Source: Phycisphaerae bacterium (GTDB lineage: Bacteria > Planctomycetota > Phycisphaerae > Sedimentisphaerales > Anaerobacaceae). From it: 64,000 bases of DNA. Numbering within the stretch: the stretch's first letter is position 1; each line of letters opens with the position of its first letter. A program made the translations under genes and the position numbers. Location of the stretch: positions 1-64,000 of the forward strand of contig JAUWAY010000002.1 in the NCBI GenBank assembly GCA_030601845.1. Direction: 5' to 3'. Of the stretch, positions 32,271-41,603 are shown one piece after another. The notes beneath the pieces were generated by a model. The model was not told the origin of the DNA, ran no database searches, and saw only the letters and a list, made by a program, of their open reading frames with translations.

Positions 32271-34841
32271 TCATTGTGCCACGATTTCGTACCAGAGCGT
32301 CTTGTACTTTGGGCCGATAGAGAAACTCGTGGCCTGACCTATGGTCTGCGTGGGGACTTCTTGGCGGCGCTGGCCACGGCCATCGAGGGCATAGACCGAC
32401 CGGACACGGGTTTTCAGTGTCACGTTGGCCTCGATGCCGTTGACGTGCGTTGGGCCGGTACCCCAGCGGTCGCCGACTGATGTGCGCTGCTGGTTCCAGC
32501 CCATATTCAAATTCTCGGCTGAGCCCACTGCCGTTAGTAATATGCGTTTTGATTTTCCCAGTTCTTTGCCGTCGAGCGTTGTGACGACAATGGCGGCGTA
32601 TTTGCGCTCGGTTTGGCCAACGGAAATCTTCAGGGTGCCGAAGTCGAACCTCTGGCCTGCAATCAATCCCCAAATAGCGCAGGAGGTGGGCGTGTCGACC
32701 TTGACGTGTGCCAAATCCGGGTCGGTAGCATCCCAGACTACGGAGCCATCGGGACTGGCCAGTCGCCGAGCGGTGGGTGCGGCTGGCATTTGTGGTTTTC
32801 GGGCTTTCGGGTCGATGCCAATGCGATAGCTAAGCGCAAGCGAGGCGGGTAGATGCTCATCGAGGGTGCCGGCGGCGGTGTGCGTCAGAGGCGCAAGGTC
32901 GCCGCGGCGATACATATTCGCACAGGCCGTCAGCAGTGCGAGCTTGACGGGCTGGCCATTGAATGAGAAATACCTCAGCAGATGGTCGGTGAACCAGTCG
33001 CTTTCGCTGGTGTGATAATTGAAGAAAAAGACGGCGTCCCAATCCTGCAGTGCGGCGACCATCGCGGCGAAGGGCACAACGCTGGCAGCGTAGTCGCTGG
33101 GATTGGGAATGTTCCATTCGGAAATGGTAAATGGTCTGTCGAGCAGCTGCCAAGGCGTGCGCTGCAGTAGCGCATCCTGGCCGGGGACGCATTCCATAGG
33201 CGTGTTGCTGATTGTCCAGTTCTTTCTGTCCCACGGCCGGACGGGAAACCGCGGATGCTGCCAGTAAGCGTGGATGTCGGTGTAGTCGCAGGTGTTGGCG
33301 ACAATCGCGGCGCCGTGATAGTTGATCTGAGAGGCGGTGATTGGCACCTTTACGCCGAGGTCGTTTTTGAGAAATGCGATGATTTCGTTGATGAAGTCCT
33401 CTTCGGTATCTATCATAAACTGCCTGACGTCTTCTTGTGCCTTGTCGGTCCATCCTTTGGTAGGGATTTCGATGTTGGCTTGCTCGATGGTCTGGCTGGC
33501 GGGCAGTACCACCAGATTCGCGCCGTGACGGAGGCGGGCCTGCGCGAGATACAGGTTGATGTCACTGCCGCCAAACTTGAAGCAGATACGAGCGTTGTTT
33601 GAGACGGTATCGCCGGCCCGGAAGACGCGCTCGATGTGCAACCATTGGGGCGCCAGTTGCAGGGTTTCTCTAAGACCAAGGTCTCGCCAGTTGTCCGGGC
33701 CTTGATTCGAGACGTCCACCGATACCGTTCTGGGGCTGTCGGCCTTAATCCAGAAAGAGAGCGTGTAGAGCTTGCCTTTCTCGACAGAGAGATCGGCGAG
33801 CATTAGTTCCTGGCGGCTAATTTCTGGGGCCTGTTTGACTATTTCGAGCTTAAGGGCCTTTATGCCCGGCTTTGGCCCGGGCTGGTTGGACCGGGCTTTC
33901 ACGGGGAAGGCAGCACTTTGATGTAGCCGCCAGGGTTTAAGGTTGGCTGAGAAGTCGCCCATATCGGCCAGTTCGCTGCCGAGCGGTTCGCCGGTATCTT
34001 TCCAGTTTTTCTTTAAGGCGTTGGTAGTGCCGTAGCGATTTTTTAGCCAAGCGTTCCATTGCCGCTTGAACTGGCCTCGATACGGTTCGGGCAGCGAGGC
34101 CGCAAGGGCCGGGCCGCGTGTGCTGAAGGCGTTTTCATTCGTGAGCTCGAGCATCGCAATGCCGGGGTCGTCGGCGCGGCGCAGCTTGCGGTACGGATTG
34201 TAGTGCGTCAGGTACATCCGGCAGAATTCTTTGAAGAGTTTGCGCATTTGTGGTTCGTAATACAGCAGATATTTGTTGTATCGAACCGCCCGCGGGAGGT
34301 TTTTGCTTAGAAAGCCCTCCGCTTCGGTGAATGTTCTGGATACGTGCAGGTTGAGGTTCACGTAGATGCCGTGCTTGTGGAGCTGGTCGAGGAAATAATC
34401 CTGGCGGTCGAGCTGCTGCGGGTCGAAGGTGCGCCGGCCGTTGATGATTTTGGCCCAGATGCCGCGTGGTGCAGCAGCGCTATCGTGGTGGTGCATTCTC
34501 ACGCCGTTGACGCCGAGTTTGGCCAGGTGGGCGGCGATTATTTCGGCTTGTTCGTGCGTTGGAAAGCTGGCACCGTAGCACGTGTTCACACCCCATATCT
34601 TCAGGCGACCGCTTTTGGTATAGAACCTGCCGTCCCGGATGGTAACAAAGCCGTCGGCGCCGGCGGGCCCGGGCGACAATTTTGACATATCCGTTGCCGA
34701 TGGCGTAGCATCGTCACCCGGTATGACAAACGGAAAACGCTCCTTGCCCGAGGCATTTATGGGATGTACCGAGGCTGCAATACCACAAAGCAGTGAGAGG
34801 ACAACGAGAAATACTACAACTTTAGTTTTTTGCAACATCAT
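32271..34841 (-). CDS. Secreted glycoside hydrolase (GH5-like clan A fold) with carbohydrate-binding region
   Basis: An 856-residue exported protein (signal peptide 7-24). A TIM-barrel hydrolase is suggested by 'RLKIWGVNTCYGASFP' (79-94), 'LGVNGVRMHHHDS' (109-121), the acid/base candidate E236 in 'ELTNENAF', and the nucleophile candidate E575 in 'ISEWNIPN'. An inserted beta domain at about 310-460 ('LYTLSFWIKADSPRTVSVDV') resembles a carbohydrate-binding module. The substrate is unknown; the adjacent sulfatases point to a sulfated polysaccharide. Confidence 0.75.
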   Translation of the reverse strand: MMLQKTKVVVFLVVLSLLCGIAASVHPINASGKERFPFVIPGDDATPSATDMSKLSPGPAGADGFVTIRDGRFYTKSGRLKIWGVNTCYGASFPTHEQAEIIAAHLAKLGVNGVRMHHHDSAAAPRGIWAKIINGRRTFDPQQLDRQDYFLDQLHKHGIYVNLNLHVSRTFTEAEGFLSKNLPRAVRYNKYLLYYEPQMRKLFKEFCRMYLTHYNPYRKLRRADDPGIAMLELTNENAFSTRGPALAASLPEPYRGQFKRQWNAWLKNRYGTTNALKKNWKDTGEPLGSELADMGDFSANLKPWRLHQSAAFPVKARSNQPGPKPGIKALKLEIVKQAPEISRQELMLADLSVEKGKLYTLSFWIKADSPRTVSVDVSNQGPDNWRDLGLRETLQLAPQWLHIERVFRAGDTVSNNARICFKFGGSDINLYLAQARLRHGANLVVLPASQTIEQANIEIPTKGWTDKAQEDVRQFMIDTEEDFINEIIAFLKNDLGVKVPITASQINYHGAAIVANTCDYTDIHAYWQHPRFPVRPWDRKNWTISNTPMECVPGQDALLQRTPWQLLDRPFTISEWNIPNPSDYAASVVPFAAMVAALQDWDAVFFFNYHTSESDWFTDHLLRYFSFNGQPVKLALLTACANMYRRGDLAPLTHTAAGTLDEHLPASLALSYRIGIDPKARKPQMPAAPTARRLASPDGSVVWDATDPDLAHVKVDTPTSCAIWGLIAGQRFDFGTLKISVGQTERKYAAIVVTTLDGKELGKSKRILLTAVGSAENLNMGWNQQRTSVGDRWGTGPTHVNGIEANVTLKTRVRSVYALDGRGQRRQEVPTQTIGQATSFSIGPKYKTLWYEIVAQ

Positions 34842-34860
34842 ACACCTCCTGACGAATCAA

Positions 34861-36369
34861 TCATTTATCCGGCAGGGCGCCGCGCCAGCCGGCCTTCATT
34901 ATCACCGCGAGCCGTTTGACAGTTGCTGCATAGCTGGGCTGATTGACAACGTTTACGTTCTCGTCGGGGTCGGTGCGGTGGTCGTATAATTCACGTGCCC
35001 GGACCTTTCCTGACTTGCGATCTTTCCATTCGGTATAGCGATAGTGCTCGGTGCGCATAGTATAGCCCATAATTCCTCCGCTGCGCGGGTACTGACTGAA
35101 AACGGCTGATTTCCACTGGCGGTTAGGATTTTCCAGCAGCGGCACGAAACTGGTGCCCTCAAGATGCTCAGGTACTCGGAGTCCGCACAGCTCGCAGAGT
35201 GTGGGGTAAATATCCACATACTCGGTCAGGGCATAGCTTCGCCGGCCGGCGGTCTTCATCTCCGGGACGCTGATAATCATCGGCACGTGTGTATCTATTT
35301 CAAAGTTCGTGTGTTTGCACCAGCTTGCGTGCTCGCCCAGTTTCCAGCCGTGGTCGCACCAGAAGATAACGACCGTTTTGTCCCGCAGCTTCAGACGCTC
35401 CAGCTCGCCAAGCAGCCGCCCGATGAGGGCGTCAATGTAAGTTACGCAGGCGTAATAGCCGCGTATCAACTGGCGGGCCTGGTTGTCGGGCACTTTGCCC
35501 TCCTTCGGCATACCGAAATAATTTCGCAGCTCGCCGAAGTTGGTCAAAGAATACTCCGTTGCATTTTTAGGTATGAAGGGATTGTCGGCCAGTTTGATTT
35601 TTTGCTGTGGATACATATCCCAGTACTTTTTTGGTGCGTTGAACGGCAGGTGCGGCTTGTGAAAGCCCATAGCGATAAAGAAGGGCCTGTCTTTAAGGCG
35701 GTGCAGCTCCTTGATGGCAAAGTCGGTATTCTTGCCGTCTGGATAGGCGTTGTCCGGGACATCGGCTGCCTCAAATGGCGGTCCCTGACCCTTTGTTTGC
35801 TGCCGAGCGATGGCCTGGTTCTTTTCCAACAGGTATCCCCGTCCGACCCAGTCTCCTTTTGAACGATAGGGGTCGGTGCTCCAGCCGACAAGGTCGTCTC
35901 CGGGATGATGGTAAATCTTGCCGATGGAAATGGTCTCGTAGTCATTTTGCTTGAAGTGCTGCGGCAGAGTCAGGACGTTGGGCAGGGCCTTGCGAAGCGG
36001 CGTGTTCAGGTCGTAAACGCCTGTCGAGTCAGGCCGCAGCCCACTGAGCAGGCTCATCCGCGAGGGTGCACAAACCGCCTGTTGGCAATAGGTTCGCTCA
36101 AAGAGAAGTCCCTCGTCGGCTAAACGGTCGATGTTCGGCGAGATAATCTGTTTTTTGCCATAGCAGGCGAGTTGAGGCCTAAGGTCATCGACGGCAATGA
36201 ACAGGACATTCATTTTGCCCCCCTTCTTGCCTCTGGCAAGAGGCAGGGGGGTGCTGTTCATTTTTCCCAGAGCAGAGATTGGATTTAATCCGGTAAAGCC
36301 GGCAGCGAGAGACATCGCTGCGCCGCCGGCTATCATTCCTAGAAAATCGCGACGGGTACAATCACTCAT
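34861..36369 (-). CDS. Exported Cys-type sulfatase (iduronate-2-sulfatase-like)
   Basis: A 502-residue sulfatase. The formylglycine motif is C100-A-P-S-R104, with metal ligands D61/D62 ('IAVDDLRPQLACYG') and 'FWCDHGWKLGEH' near residue 320. A Tat signal is present (CTRRDFLGMIAGG). The ATG at 36369 is chosen because AAGGAGG precedes it; the upstream extension to 36432 would translate a conserved 13-mer element. It needs a formylglycine-generating enzyme, not seen in the window. It sits between the glycosidase gene and a divergent second sulfatase. Confidence 0.9.
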   Translation of the reverse strand: MSDCTRRDFLGMIAGGAAMSLAAGFTGLNPISALGKMNSTPLPLARGKKGGKMNVLFIAVDDLRPQLACYGKKQIISPNIDRLADEGLLFERTYCQQAVCAPSRMSLLSGLRPDSTGVYDLNTPLRKALPNVLTLPQHFKQNDYETISIGKIYHHPGDDLVGWSTDPYRSKGDWVGRGYLLEKNQAIARQQTKGQGPPFEAADVPDNAYPDGKNTDFAIKELHRLKDRPFFIAMGFHKPHLPFNAPKKYWDMYPQQKIKLADNPFIPKNATEYSLTNFGELRNYFGMPKEGKVPDNQARQLIRGYYACVTYIDALIGRLLGELERLKLRDKTVVIFWCDHGWKLGEHASWCKHTNFEIDTHVPMIISVPEMKTAGRRSYALTEYVDIYPTLCELCGLRVPEHLEGTSFVPLLENPNRQWKSAVFSQYPRSGGIMGYTMRTEHYRYTEWKDRKSGKVRARELYDHRTDPDENVNVVNQPSYAATVKRLAVIMKAGWRGALPDK

Positions 36370-36394
36370 ACAGTAATCCTCCTTAAGAGCTATC

Positions 36395-36407
36395 GTTCTT
36401 TCGCAAC
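36395..36407 (-). promoter_or_regulatory. Third copy of the GTTGCGAAAGAAC element
   Basis: The same 13-mer seen in the leaders at 23398 and 27852 occurs here, 26 nt upstream of the sulfatase start codon and just before its ribosome site. A short hairpin (gcggc/gccgc) precedes it on the transcript. The longer leader blocks are not shared. Confidence 0.5.
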
Positions 36408-36648
36408 AGCGGCCCTTCACTGAGCCGCACAACTACACCGTGCAAAATAAACTATGGATACACCACTGTCAATCGGTTCTTACAGAATTTCATTCTCCCC
36501 CCAAAAGTCGCTACTCCTGCTTCCGCCGGGGTAAACTTGTCCTGTGAAAATGGGGAAACCGCTTGTAAATGAGCAGCAGAGCAGTTATTATAGTTGCCAA
36601 TTAAAAGACTTTTAAAAAAGAAAAAAGGAATGATGAAAGGATAATTTT

Positions 36649-38037
36649 GTGAATCGGCGTGAGTTTATGAAAACATTGGGCATGTCAGCGGCAGCGCTGT
36701 CTCTGGGCAATTTTGCACAGGCCACTTCTTCCCGTGGTAACTCTGACAGGCCGAATATCATCTTCATCCTGGCCGATGACCTGGGCTATGGGGACCTTGG
36801 CTGCTACGGTCAGCAGAAGATCAAAACGCCGAACATCGATAGGATGGCAGCCGAGGGGATGCTTTTCACGCAGAATTATGCCGGCAGCACGGTTTGCGCA
36901 CCGTCGCGTTTCACGCTGATGATGGGACGGCACATCGGTCATGCGAGGACAACGGGGCAGGGACAATGCCTCATGCCTGAGGATGTCACGGTGGCAAAGC
37001 TGCTCAAAGGGGCAGGATACGCCACCGCCTGCATTGGCAAGTGGGGACTGGGCCAGACCGGCTCGACAGGCATACCAAATAAACAGGGATTCGATTACTG
37101 GTTCGGCTTTCTAAATCAGGGCAGAGCCCATTTTTATTATCCGCTCTATGTGTGGAGGAATGCCGAGAATTTCTATCTTGAAGGAAACCAGGGCGGCAAA
37201 AAGGGCGGATATGTCCACGATTTGTTCACCGCCGAGGCGCTTGTATTTATTAAAGACAATAAAGATAAACCGTTCTTCCTGTATCTACCATATACGATAC
37301 CGCATGCAGAATTAACGGCACCTGATGACAGTATGAAACAATATGAGGGTAAGTTCGAAGAACAGGCTTACATAACCAGTTCAGAAAAAGCTGGTGGGGG
37401 TACTCGCGGTCCTGATGGCAAAGGTTATTGCAGTCAGAAAACGCCTCGTGCTGCATTTGCGGCAATGGTCTCCCGAATGGACCGGGATGTGGGCAGGATT
37501 ATAGATTTGCTTAAACGGTTGGGTCTTGACGAGAACACAATTGTGATGTTCAGCAGTGATAACGGCCCACACGAGGAAGGAGGCAACGACCCTGTTTTTT
37601 GGAAGAGTAGCGGGCCACTACGTGGTATAAAGCGTGACCTCTATGAGGGCGGCATCCGTGTGCCGCTGGTCATCCGCTGGCCAGGCAAGATTAAAGCGGG
37701 TAGTGCGAGTAATCACATCTGTGCTTTCTGGGACTTTCTACCGACCTGCGCCGAACTCGCAGGCGTTAAGCCACCCGGCCAAATCGACGGCATCTCTATG
37801 GTTCCGGCCCTGAGGGGACAACCGGAGAAGCAGAAAAAACACGAATTTCTTTACTGGAAATTCAAGAATATGCAAGCCGTGCGTATGGGCGACTGGAAGG
37901 CCTTCTGTCTGGAGCAGAAGGACAAAACAGAACTGGAACTGTATAACCTGGAAGAGGATATCGGCGAGAAGAACAACATTGCGGATAAACACCCTGACGT
38001 TGTAAAGAAAATTGAGAAAATAATTCGTAGCTCGTGA
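36649..38037 (+). CDS. Exported Cys-type arylsulfatase
   Basis: A 462-residue sulfatase with the formylglycine motif C83-A-P-S-R87, metal-binding D43/D44 ('LADDLGYGDLGCYG'), 'FSSDNGPHEEGG' and 'RGIKRDLYEGGIRVPLVIRWPG' typical of arylsulfatase A-type enzymes. The N-terminus has a Tat-like signal (NRREFMKTLGMSAAAL). It starts at a GTG. Its last codons and the stop (…cgt agc tcg tga) lie inside a heptad repeat tract, so the C-terminal 'RSS' is repeat-derived. It is divergent from the sulfatase at 34861 with a 280-nt shared upstream region. Confidence 0.9.
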   Translation: MNRREFMKTLGMSAAALSLGNFAQATSSRGNSDRPNIIFILADDLGYGDLGCYGQQKIKTPNIDRMAAEGMLFTQNYAGSTVCAPSRFTLMMGRHIGHARTTGQGQCLMPEDVTVAKLLKGAGYATACIGKWGLGQTGSTGIPNKQGFDYWFGFLNQGRAHFYYPLYVWRNAENFYLEGNQGGKKGGYVHDLFTAEALVFIKDNKDKPFFLYLPYTIPHAELTAPDDSMKQYEGKFEEQAYITSSEKAGGGTRGPDGKGYCSQKTPRAAFAAMVSRMDRDVGRIIDLLKRLGLDENTIVMFSSDNGPHEEGGNDPVFWKSSGPLRGIKRDLYEGGIRVPLVIRWPGKIKAGSASNHICAFWDFLPTCAELAGVKPPGQIDGISMVPALRGQPEKQKKHEFLYWKFKNMQAVRMGDWKAFCLEQKDKTELELYNLEEDIGEKNNIADKHPDVVKKIEKIIRSS

Positions 38038-38056
38038 CTCATCTCTCGTGTCCCGG
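38022..38056. repeat. Heptad repeat tract across the sulfatase stop codon
   Basis: attcgtag, ctcgtga, ctcatct, ctcgtgt form a degenerate run of 7-bp units that begins in the sulfatase C-terminus, contains its stop codon (38035-38037) and continues into the gap before the next gene. Confidence 0.75.
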
Positions 38057-38087
38057 GGCACAAGGCACAGTACGAAAGGAGAATATT

Positions 38088-40181
38088 GTGAAGTTGAGAT
38101 TCGTTTTTATGGTGCTGTGTATTATTAGTTCATCAATGACTTTTGCGGGAGAGCAACATCAACTCAATCCGCAAATTACCAGTGATATCGACCTGACTAA
38201 GCTGTCCGGCAAGGGCGTAAAGATTCTGGAGAACTATAGCGGCCGGCCGGACAGCAAAGGTGTTATGGAATATTATGAGCTTTCGCTGCCCGATTTTGAA
38301 TGCGGCTGCTATTATGCGAGCGGATGGTGGCCCGCAGGCGGCAACAGGGTTTTCGGTCAAATTGTAAATGACAGCTCCTTAAACTCCGTTCCAGAAGGGG
38401 GAATATTTCTTCTGCTCAAGCTAAAAAAGGACAGCTACTTAGCGGTCCTGCCAATCGCCGGCAAGACGGCTTATTCATGGTTCGATTCGAAGGACGGCAG
38501 GCTAATTCTTAAGATGGGGACACACGGCAAAGACGCCATCGAAGGTGACATCCCGCTGTACGCCTGGGCCAAGGCCGACAATCCGTATGAAGCGTGCAAT
38601 ACGGCCTGGGAATCGGCCCTGGATTGCGAACAAATCAAAGGCGCCGCTTTTATGCGGGAGAAGAAAGAATATCCGCAGATTTTCAAATACCTTGGTTGGT
38701 GTTCCTGGGAATATTACAAGGGCAGAATCGATGAAGAAAATATGGTCGGCGCAATGGAAGCCATCGAAAAGTCGGGCCTTCCTATCCGCTATTTGCTTGT
38801 AGATAATGGGCACTTTGACCGAAGTTCCCTTGCACCAAACGACAAATTCCCGAACGGCTACAAACCCTTAACGGATATGCGCAAGGAAGATAAAATCAAG
38901 TGGGTCGGCATCTGGTACGCATTTCTGGGCGCTAATCATGGGGTCGTGGCGCCTGGCAATCTCGGTGAAATCGGTGAGTTTATGTATGAATGTAACGTGA
39001 AGAAACTGCTGCCATTAAATGACGAGAAGGCGGCGAGGGCGTTTTACGAATACATGCTTGGTTTCGCGAAAAGAGACGATGTTGATTTTCTAAAAGTTGA
39101 CTTCCAGACCGATGCGCTCCCTTTCTACGCTGGAACATCGCTTTCGAATCCGCTTGGGGGCCTACCAGCGGATAATACCAATGCCATAGGCAATCCTGTT
39201 GCGGCGGCCGCTAACCTGGCAGCGGTTTTTCAATCTGTTGTTGATTCCCGGATGAACGGTCTTATCAATTGCAACTGGCACAATGCCGTAAGCGTTTTTA
39301 ATTCGAAGAACAGTGTTGCTGGTCGATGCAGCGAAGATTACAAAGTCGGAAACCTTGAAAGGGCCAGGGGGCATCTTTACCATTCTTACGCTGCCATCCC
39401 CTGGCTGGGGCAAATTGCCTGGGGCGACCATGATATGTTCCATTCCAGTGACAAGGTTGCGGGACGAATGATGGCGGTGTCCAAGGCGTTCTCGGGCGGG
39501 CCGGTGTATCTATCCGACAATCCGGGACATTTTGCCCCTGAGAATGTTTGGCCTTTGTGTTATAAGGATGGATTGCTCCTGCGTCCTATGGCGCCGGCGG
39601 CCCCACTTGCCGATTGTATTTTCATAGACCCTTTGAACGAAAGCAAAGCATATAAAGTCGTCGCACCTTTAGCTAACCAAACTGCTGCTATTGTCATATA
39701 TAATCTGACACAACAAGCTGTTCCCGTTAAAGCAGTTATTACAGCCGAAGATTATCAAAACGCCAGTGGTATGATGCAGCCGTATCCGGGGAAATGGAGA
39801 GTTCCAGCCGAGGGGCTGATTATCTACGATTGGTATGCCGGCAAGGCCGAGAAGCTTGGCGCCGAGTACACCTTTGAGCTGGAAGGTTTTTCCGACCGGC
39901 TGCTGCATCTTTGCCCGGTCCGCAACGGCTGGGCGGTTATCGGGCGAACCGACAAATACCTGTCACCGGCGGCGGTGGAAGTGGTGAAAAATACACCCGG
40001 CAAACTGACGATTCGCATGATTGAGAGCGGCCCGCTGGCAGTGTGGAATGCCAGCGGAGTTCCTTCGGCTGAAAATGTTTCATTCGAGGACCGGGGAGAC
40101 GGGCTGTGGCAAGCGGACATCGAACCCGGTCATCGGGATATGTTGATTACTATCAGAAGAATATCTGTCGGCAGGAATTAA
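38088..40181 (+). CDS. Secreted GH36-like alpha-galactosidase / raffinose-synthase-type glycosidase
   Basis: The start is a GTG at 38088 behind a clear AAAGGAG; the frame upstream of it belongs to repeat DNA. The 698-residue product has a signal peptide and the pattern of the GH36/GH31-type barrel: 'GWCSWEYYKGRIDEENM', 'YLLVDNGHF', nucleophile candidate D338 in 'FLKVDFQTD' and acid/base candidate D417 in 'GRCSEDYKV'. It fits the raffinose-synthase (Sip1) subgroup. The neighbouring sulfatases suggest removal of galactose-type residues from a sulfated glycan. Confidence 0.75.
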   Translation: MKLRFVFMVLCIISSSMTFAGEQHQLNPQITSDIDLTKLSGKGVKILENYSGRPDSKGVMEYYELSLPDFECGCYYASGWWPAGGNRVFGQIVNDSSLNSVPEGGIFLLLKLKKDSYLAVLPIAGKTAYSWFDSKDGRLILKMGTHGKDAIEGDIPLYAWAKADNPYEACNTAWESALDCEQIKGAAFMREKKEYPQIFKYLGWCSWEYYKGRIDEENMVGAMEAIEKSGLPIRYLLVDNGHFDRSSLAPNDKFPNGYKPLTDMRKEDKIKWVGIWYAFLGANHGVVAPGNLGEIGEFMYECNVKKLLPLNDEKAARAFYEYMLGFAKRDDVDFLKVDFQTDALPFYAGTSLSNPLGGLPADNTNAIGNPVAAAANLAAVFQSVVDSRMNGLINCNWHNAVSVFNSKNSVAGRCSEDYKVGNLERARGHLYHSYAAIPWLGQIAWGDHDMFHSSDKVAGRMMAVSKAFSGGPVYLSDNPGHFAPENVWPLCYKDGLLLRPMAPAAPLADCIFIDPLNESKAYKVVAPLANQTAAIVIYNLTQQAVPVKAVITAEDYQNASGMMQPYPGKWRVPAEGLIIYDWYAGKAEKLGAEYTFELEGFSDRLLHLCPVRNGWAVIGRTDKYLSPAAVEVVKNTPGKLTIRMIESGPLAVWNASGVPSAENVSFEDRGDGLWQADIEPGHRDMLITIRRISVGRN

Positions 40182-40202
40182 TCCATAAAAGAAGGATATA
40201 AA

Positions 40203-41078
40203 ATGGCAGAAGAACTAATCGGGATAATAGGCGGTACAGGGCTGGGCGATGCACTGGCTGAGCAACTAATTGATGCAGAATTTCACGATGTTGACACACC
40301 GTTCGGCAAGCCGAGCACGGCTATTTGCGTCGGCAAGATAGGCAATAAGAAAATTGCCTTTCTCAATCGTCACGGCAAGGGACATAAACTTTCTCCAAGC
40401 GAGGTGCCGTTCACAGCTAATATCTTTGCTTTGAAAAAGCTCGGCGTTCATACGGTAATAGGCAGCGGTGCGGTGGGGTCGCTTCGCGAGGAAATTGCTC
40501 CCGGCGACCTGGTTATCGTTGACCAGTTCATCGATAAGACATTCAAGCGGGAGAATACTTTTTTTAGAGGTTTTGGGGCGGTGCACTGCGAGATGACAGA
40601 ACCAACCTGCGGGCGAGTTCGGGAGATACTTGTAGATATTGCTAAAGAGCTTGATATAAAGACGCACCCAAAGGGAACCTACGTTTGTATGGAAGGGCCG
40701 CAATTTTCCACGCGGGCCGAATCACTTATGCACCGTGGCTGGGGTGGTGATTTGATTGGTATGACTGCTATGCCTGAGGCCAAATTAGCCAGAGAGGCAC
40801 AAATCTGTTATGCTATGGTTGCGTTAGCCAGTGATTATGACTGCTGGCGACCACACGAAGCCGACAAAGATAAGCAAACACTTCTGAAAGAGATTATTGC
40901 AAATTTGCAGACGGCAATAGACAATTGCCTGAAGCTTATAAAGGCGGTTTTGACAGGTCGGCGAGGGCTTGTCAGCGAGGATTGCCGTTGTAGAAAAAGT
41001 CTTGATTTGGCCGTGTGGACAGACCAGAGCCAAATTAGTGCCCCTGACAAAGAAAAGTTAAAAGTGCTTTTCGAATAG
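40203..41078 (+). CDS. mtnP: S-methyl-5'-thioadenosine / purine nucleoside phosphorylase
   Basis: A 291-residue phosphorylase of the MTAP subfamily. It cleaves methylthioadenosine (or a purine nucleoside) with phosphate. The N-terminal phosphate loop 'IIGGTGLGDAL', 'NRHGKGH', 'SGAVGSLREEIAPGDLVIVDQFID' and the substrate loop 'GTYVCMEGPQFSTRAES' are typical. The next conserved segment 'GGDLIGMTAMPEAKLARE' and 'DYDCW' support MTA rather than guanosine specificity. It is complete; a good ribosome site lies upstream. It is probably independent of the preceding glycan genes. Confidence 0.9.
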   Translation: MAEELIGIIGGTGLGDALAEQLIDAEFHDVDTPFGKPSTAICVGKIGNKKIAFLNRHGKGHKLSPSEVPFTANIFALKKLGVHTVIGSGAVGSLREEIAPGDLVIVDQFIDKTFKRENTFFRGFGAVHCEMTEPTCGRVREILVDIAKELDIKTHPKGTYVCMEGPQFSTRAESLMHRGWGGDLIGMTAMPEAKLAREAQICYAMVALASDYDCWRPHEADKDKQTLLKEIIANLQTAIDNCLKLIKAVLTGRRGLVSEDCRCRKSLDLAVWTDQSQISAPDKEKLKVLFE

Positions 41079-41170
41079 GTTCAAGGACTTGACAACAGGC
41101 CAATTAGTGATATAGTAGGGGCCAAATCTTATCGGTTTTTGGAAAAAACTAAATTTGAAAGGATAATGAA

Positions 41171-41596
41171 ATGAAGGGACCAGCAAAAATGGCATTTGTT
41201 TTGGCAATTGGTTTTGTCGTTACTATGTTGATTGCAGGCTGTGAAGAAGAACAACAGCTACCAAACACCAAAAAGAGCAGACTTATAGGTGCTGAAAACA
41301 TACAGCTAAAGAAAGAGTTAAAGCAGCGCGACAGGGAAATCGAAAGGCAAAAACAACTGCATAAAAAGGAAATTGAGAAGCAAAAACTGCAACTTGAAAA
41401 ATGTTTGCAGGAAAAGAAGGGTCTGGAAGAACAGTTAGCAGGAAAATTTGGGGACCAGATAGATGAACTTTTCAAGGATGTTGGTGGAGAAAACTTAGAA
41501 CTGCGTGAGGAAATTAAAAATCTCAAAGCACAAATAGAGAAACTTAAAGAAGAACTCGACGAATTAAAGGCAAAGGCAGGTCCTAAACCTCTGTAA
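41171..41596 (+). CDS. Small coiled-coil lipoprotein
   Basis: A 141-residue protein with a lipoprotein signal peptide; the lipobox is LIAGC with Cys24 as the lipidation site. The mature part is almost entirely charged heptad-type coiled coil ('KKELKQRDREIERQKQLHKKEI'). It probably anchors to the outer or inner membrane and oligomerises. No specific function is recognised. It is convergent with the CTP synthase gene. Confidence 0.75.
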   Translation: MKGPAKMAFVLAIGFVVTMLIAGCEEEQQLPNTKKSRLIGAENIQLKKELKQRDREIERQKQLHKKEIEKQKLQLEKCLQEKKGLEEQLAGKFGDQIDELFKDVGGENLELREEIKNLKAQIEKLKEELDELKAKAGPKPL

Positions 41597-41603
41597 TCTG
41601 TCG

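Noticed and set aside
36370-36432. Longer N-terminus of the minus-strand sulfatase
   Set aside because: It would translate the conserved GTTGCGAAAGAAC element and push the Tat signal inward; the internal ATG has a strong ribosome site.
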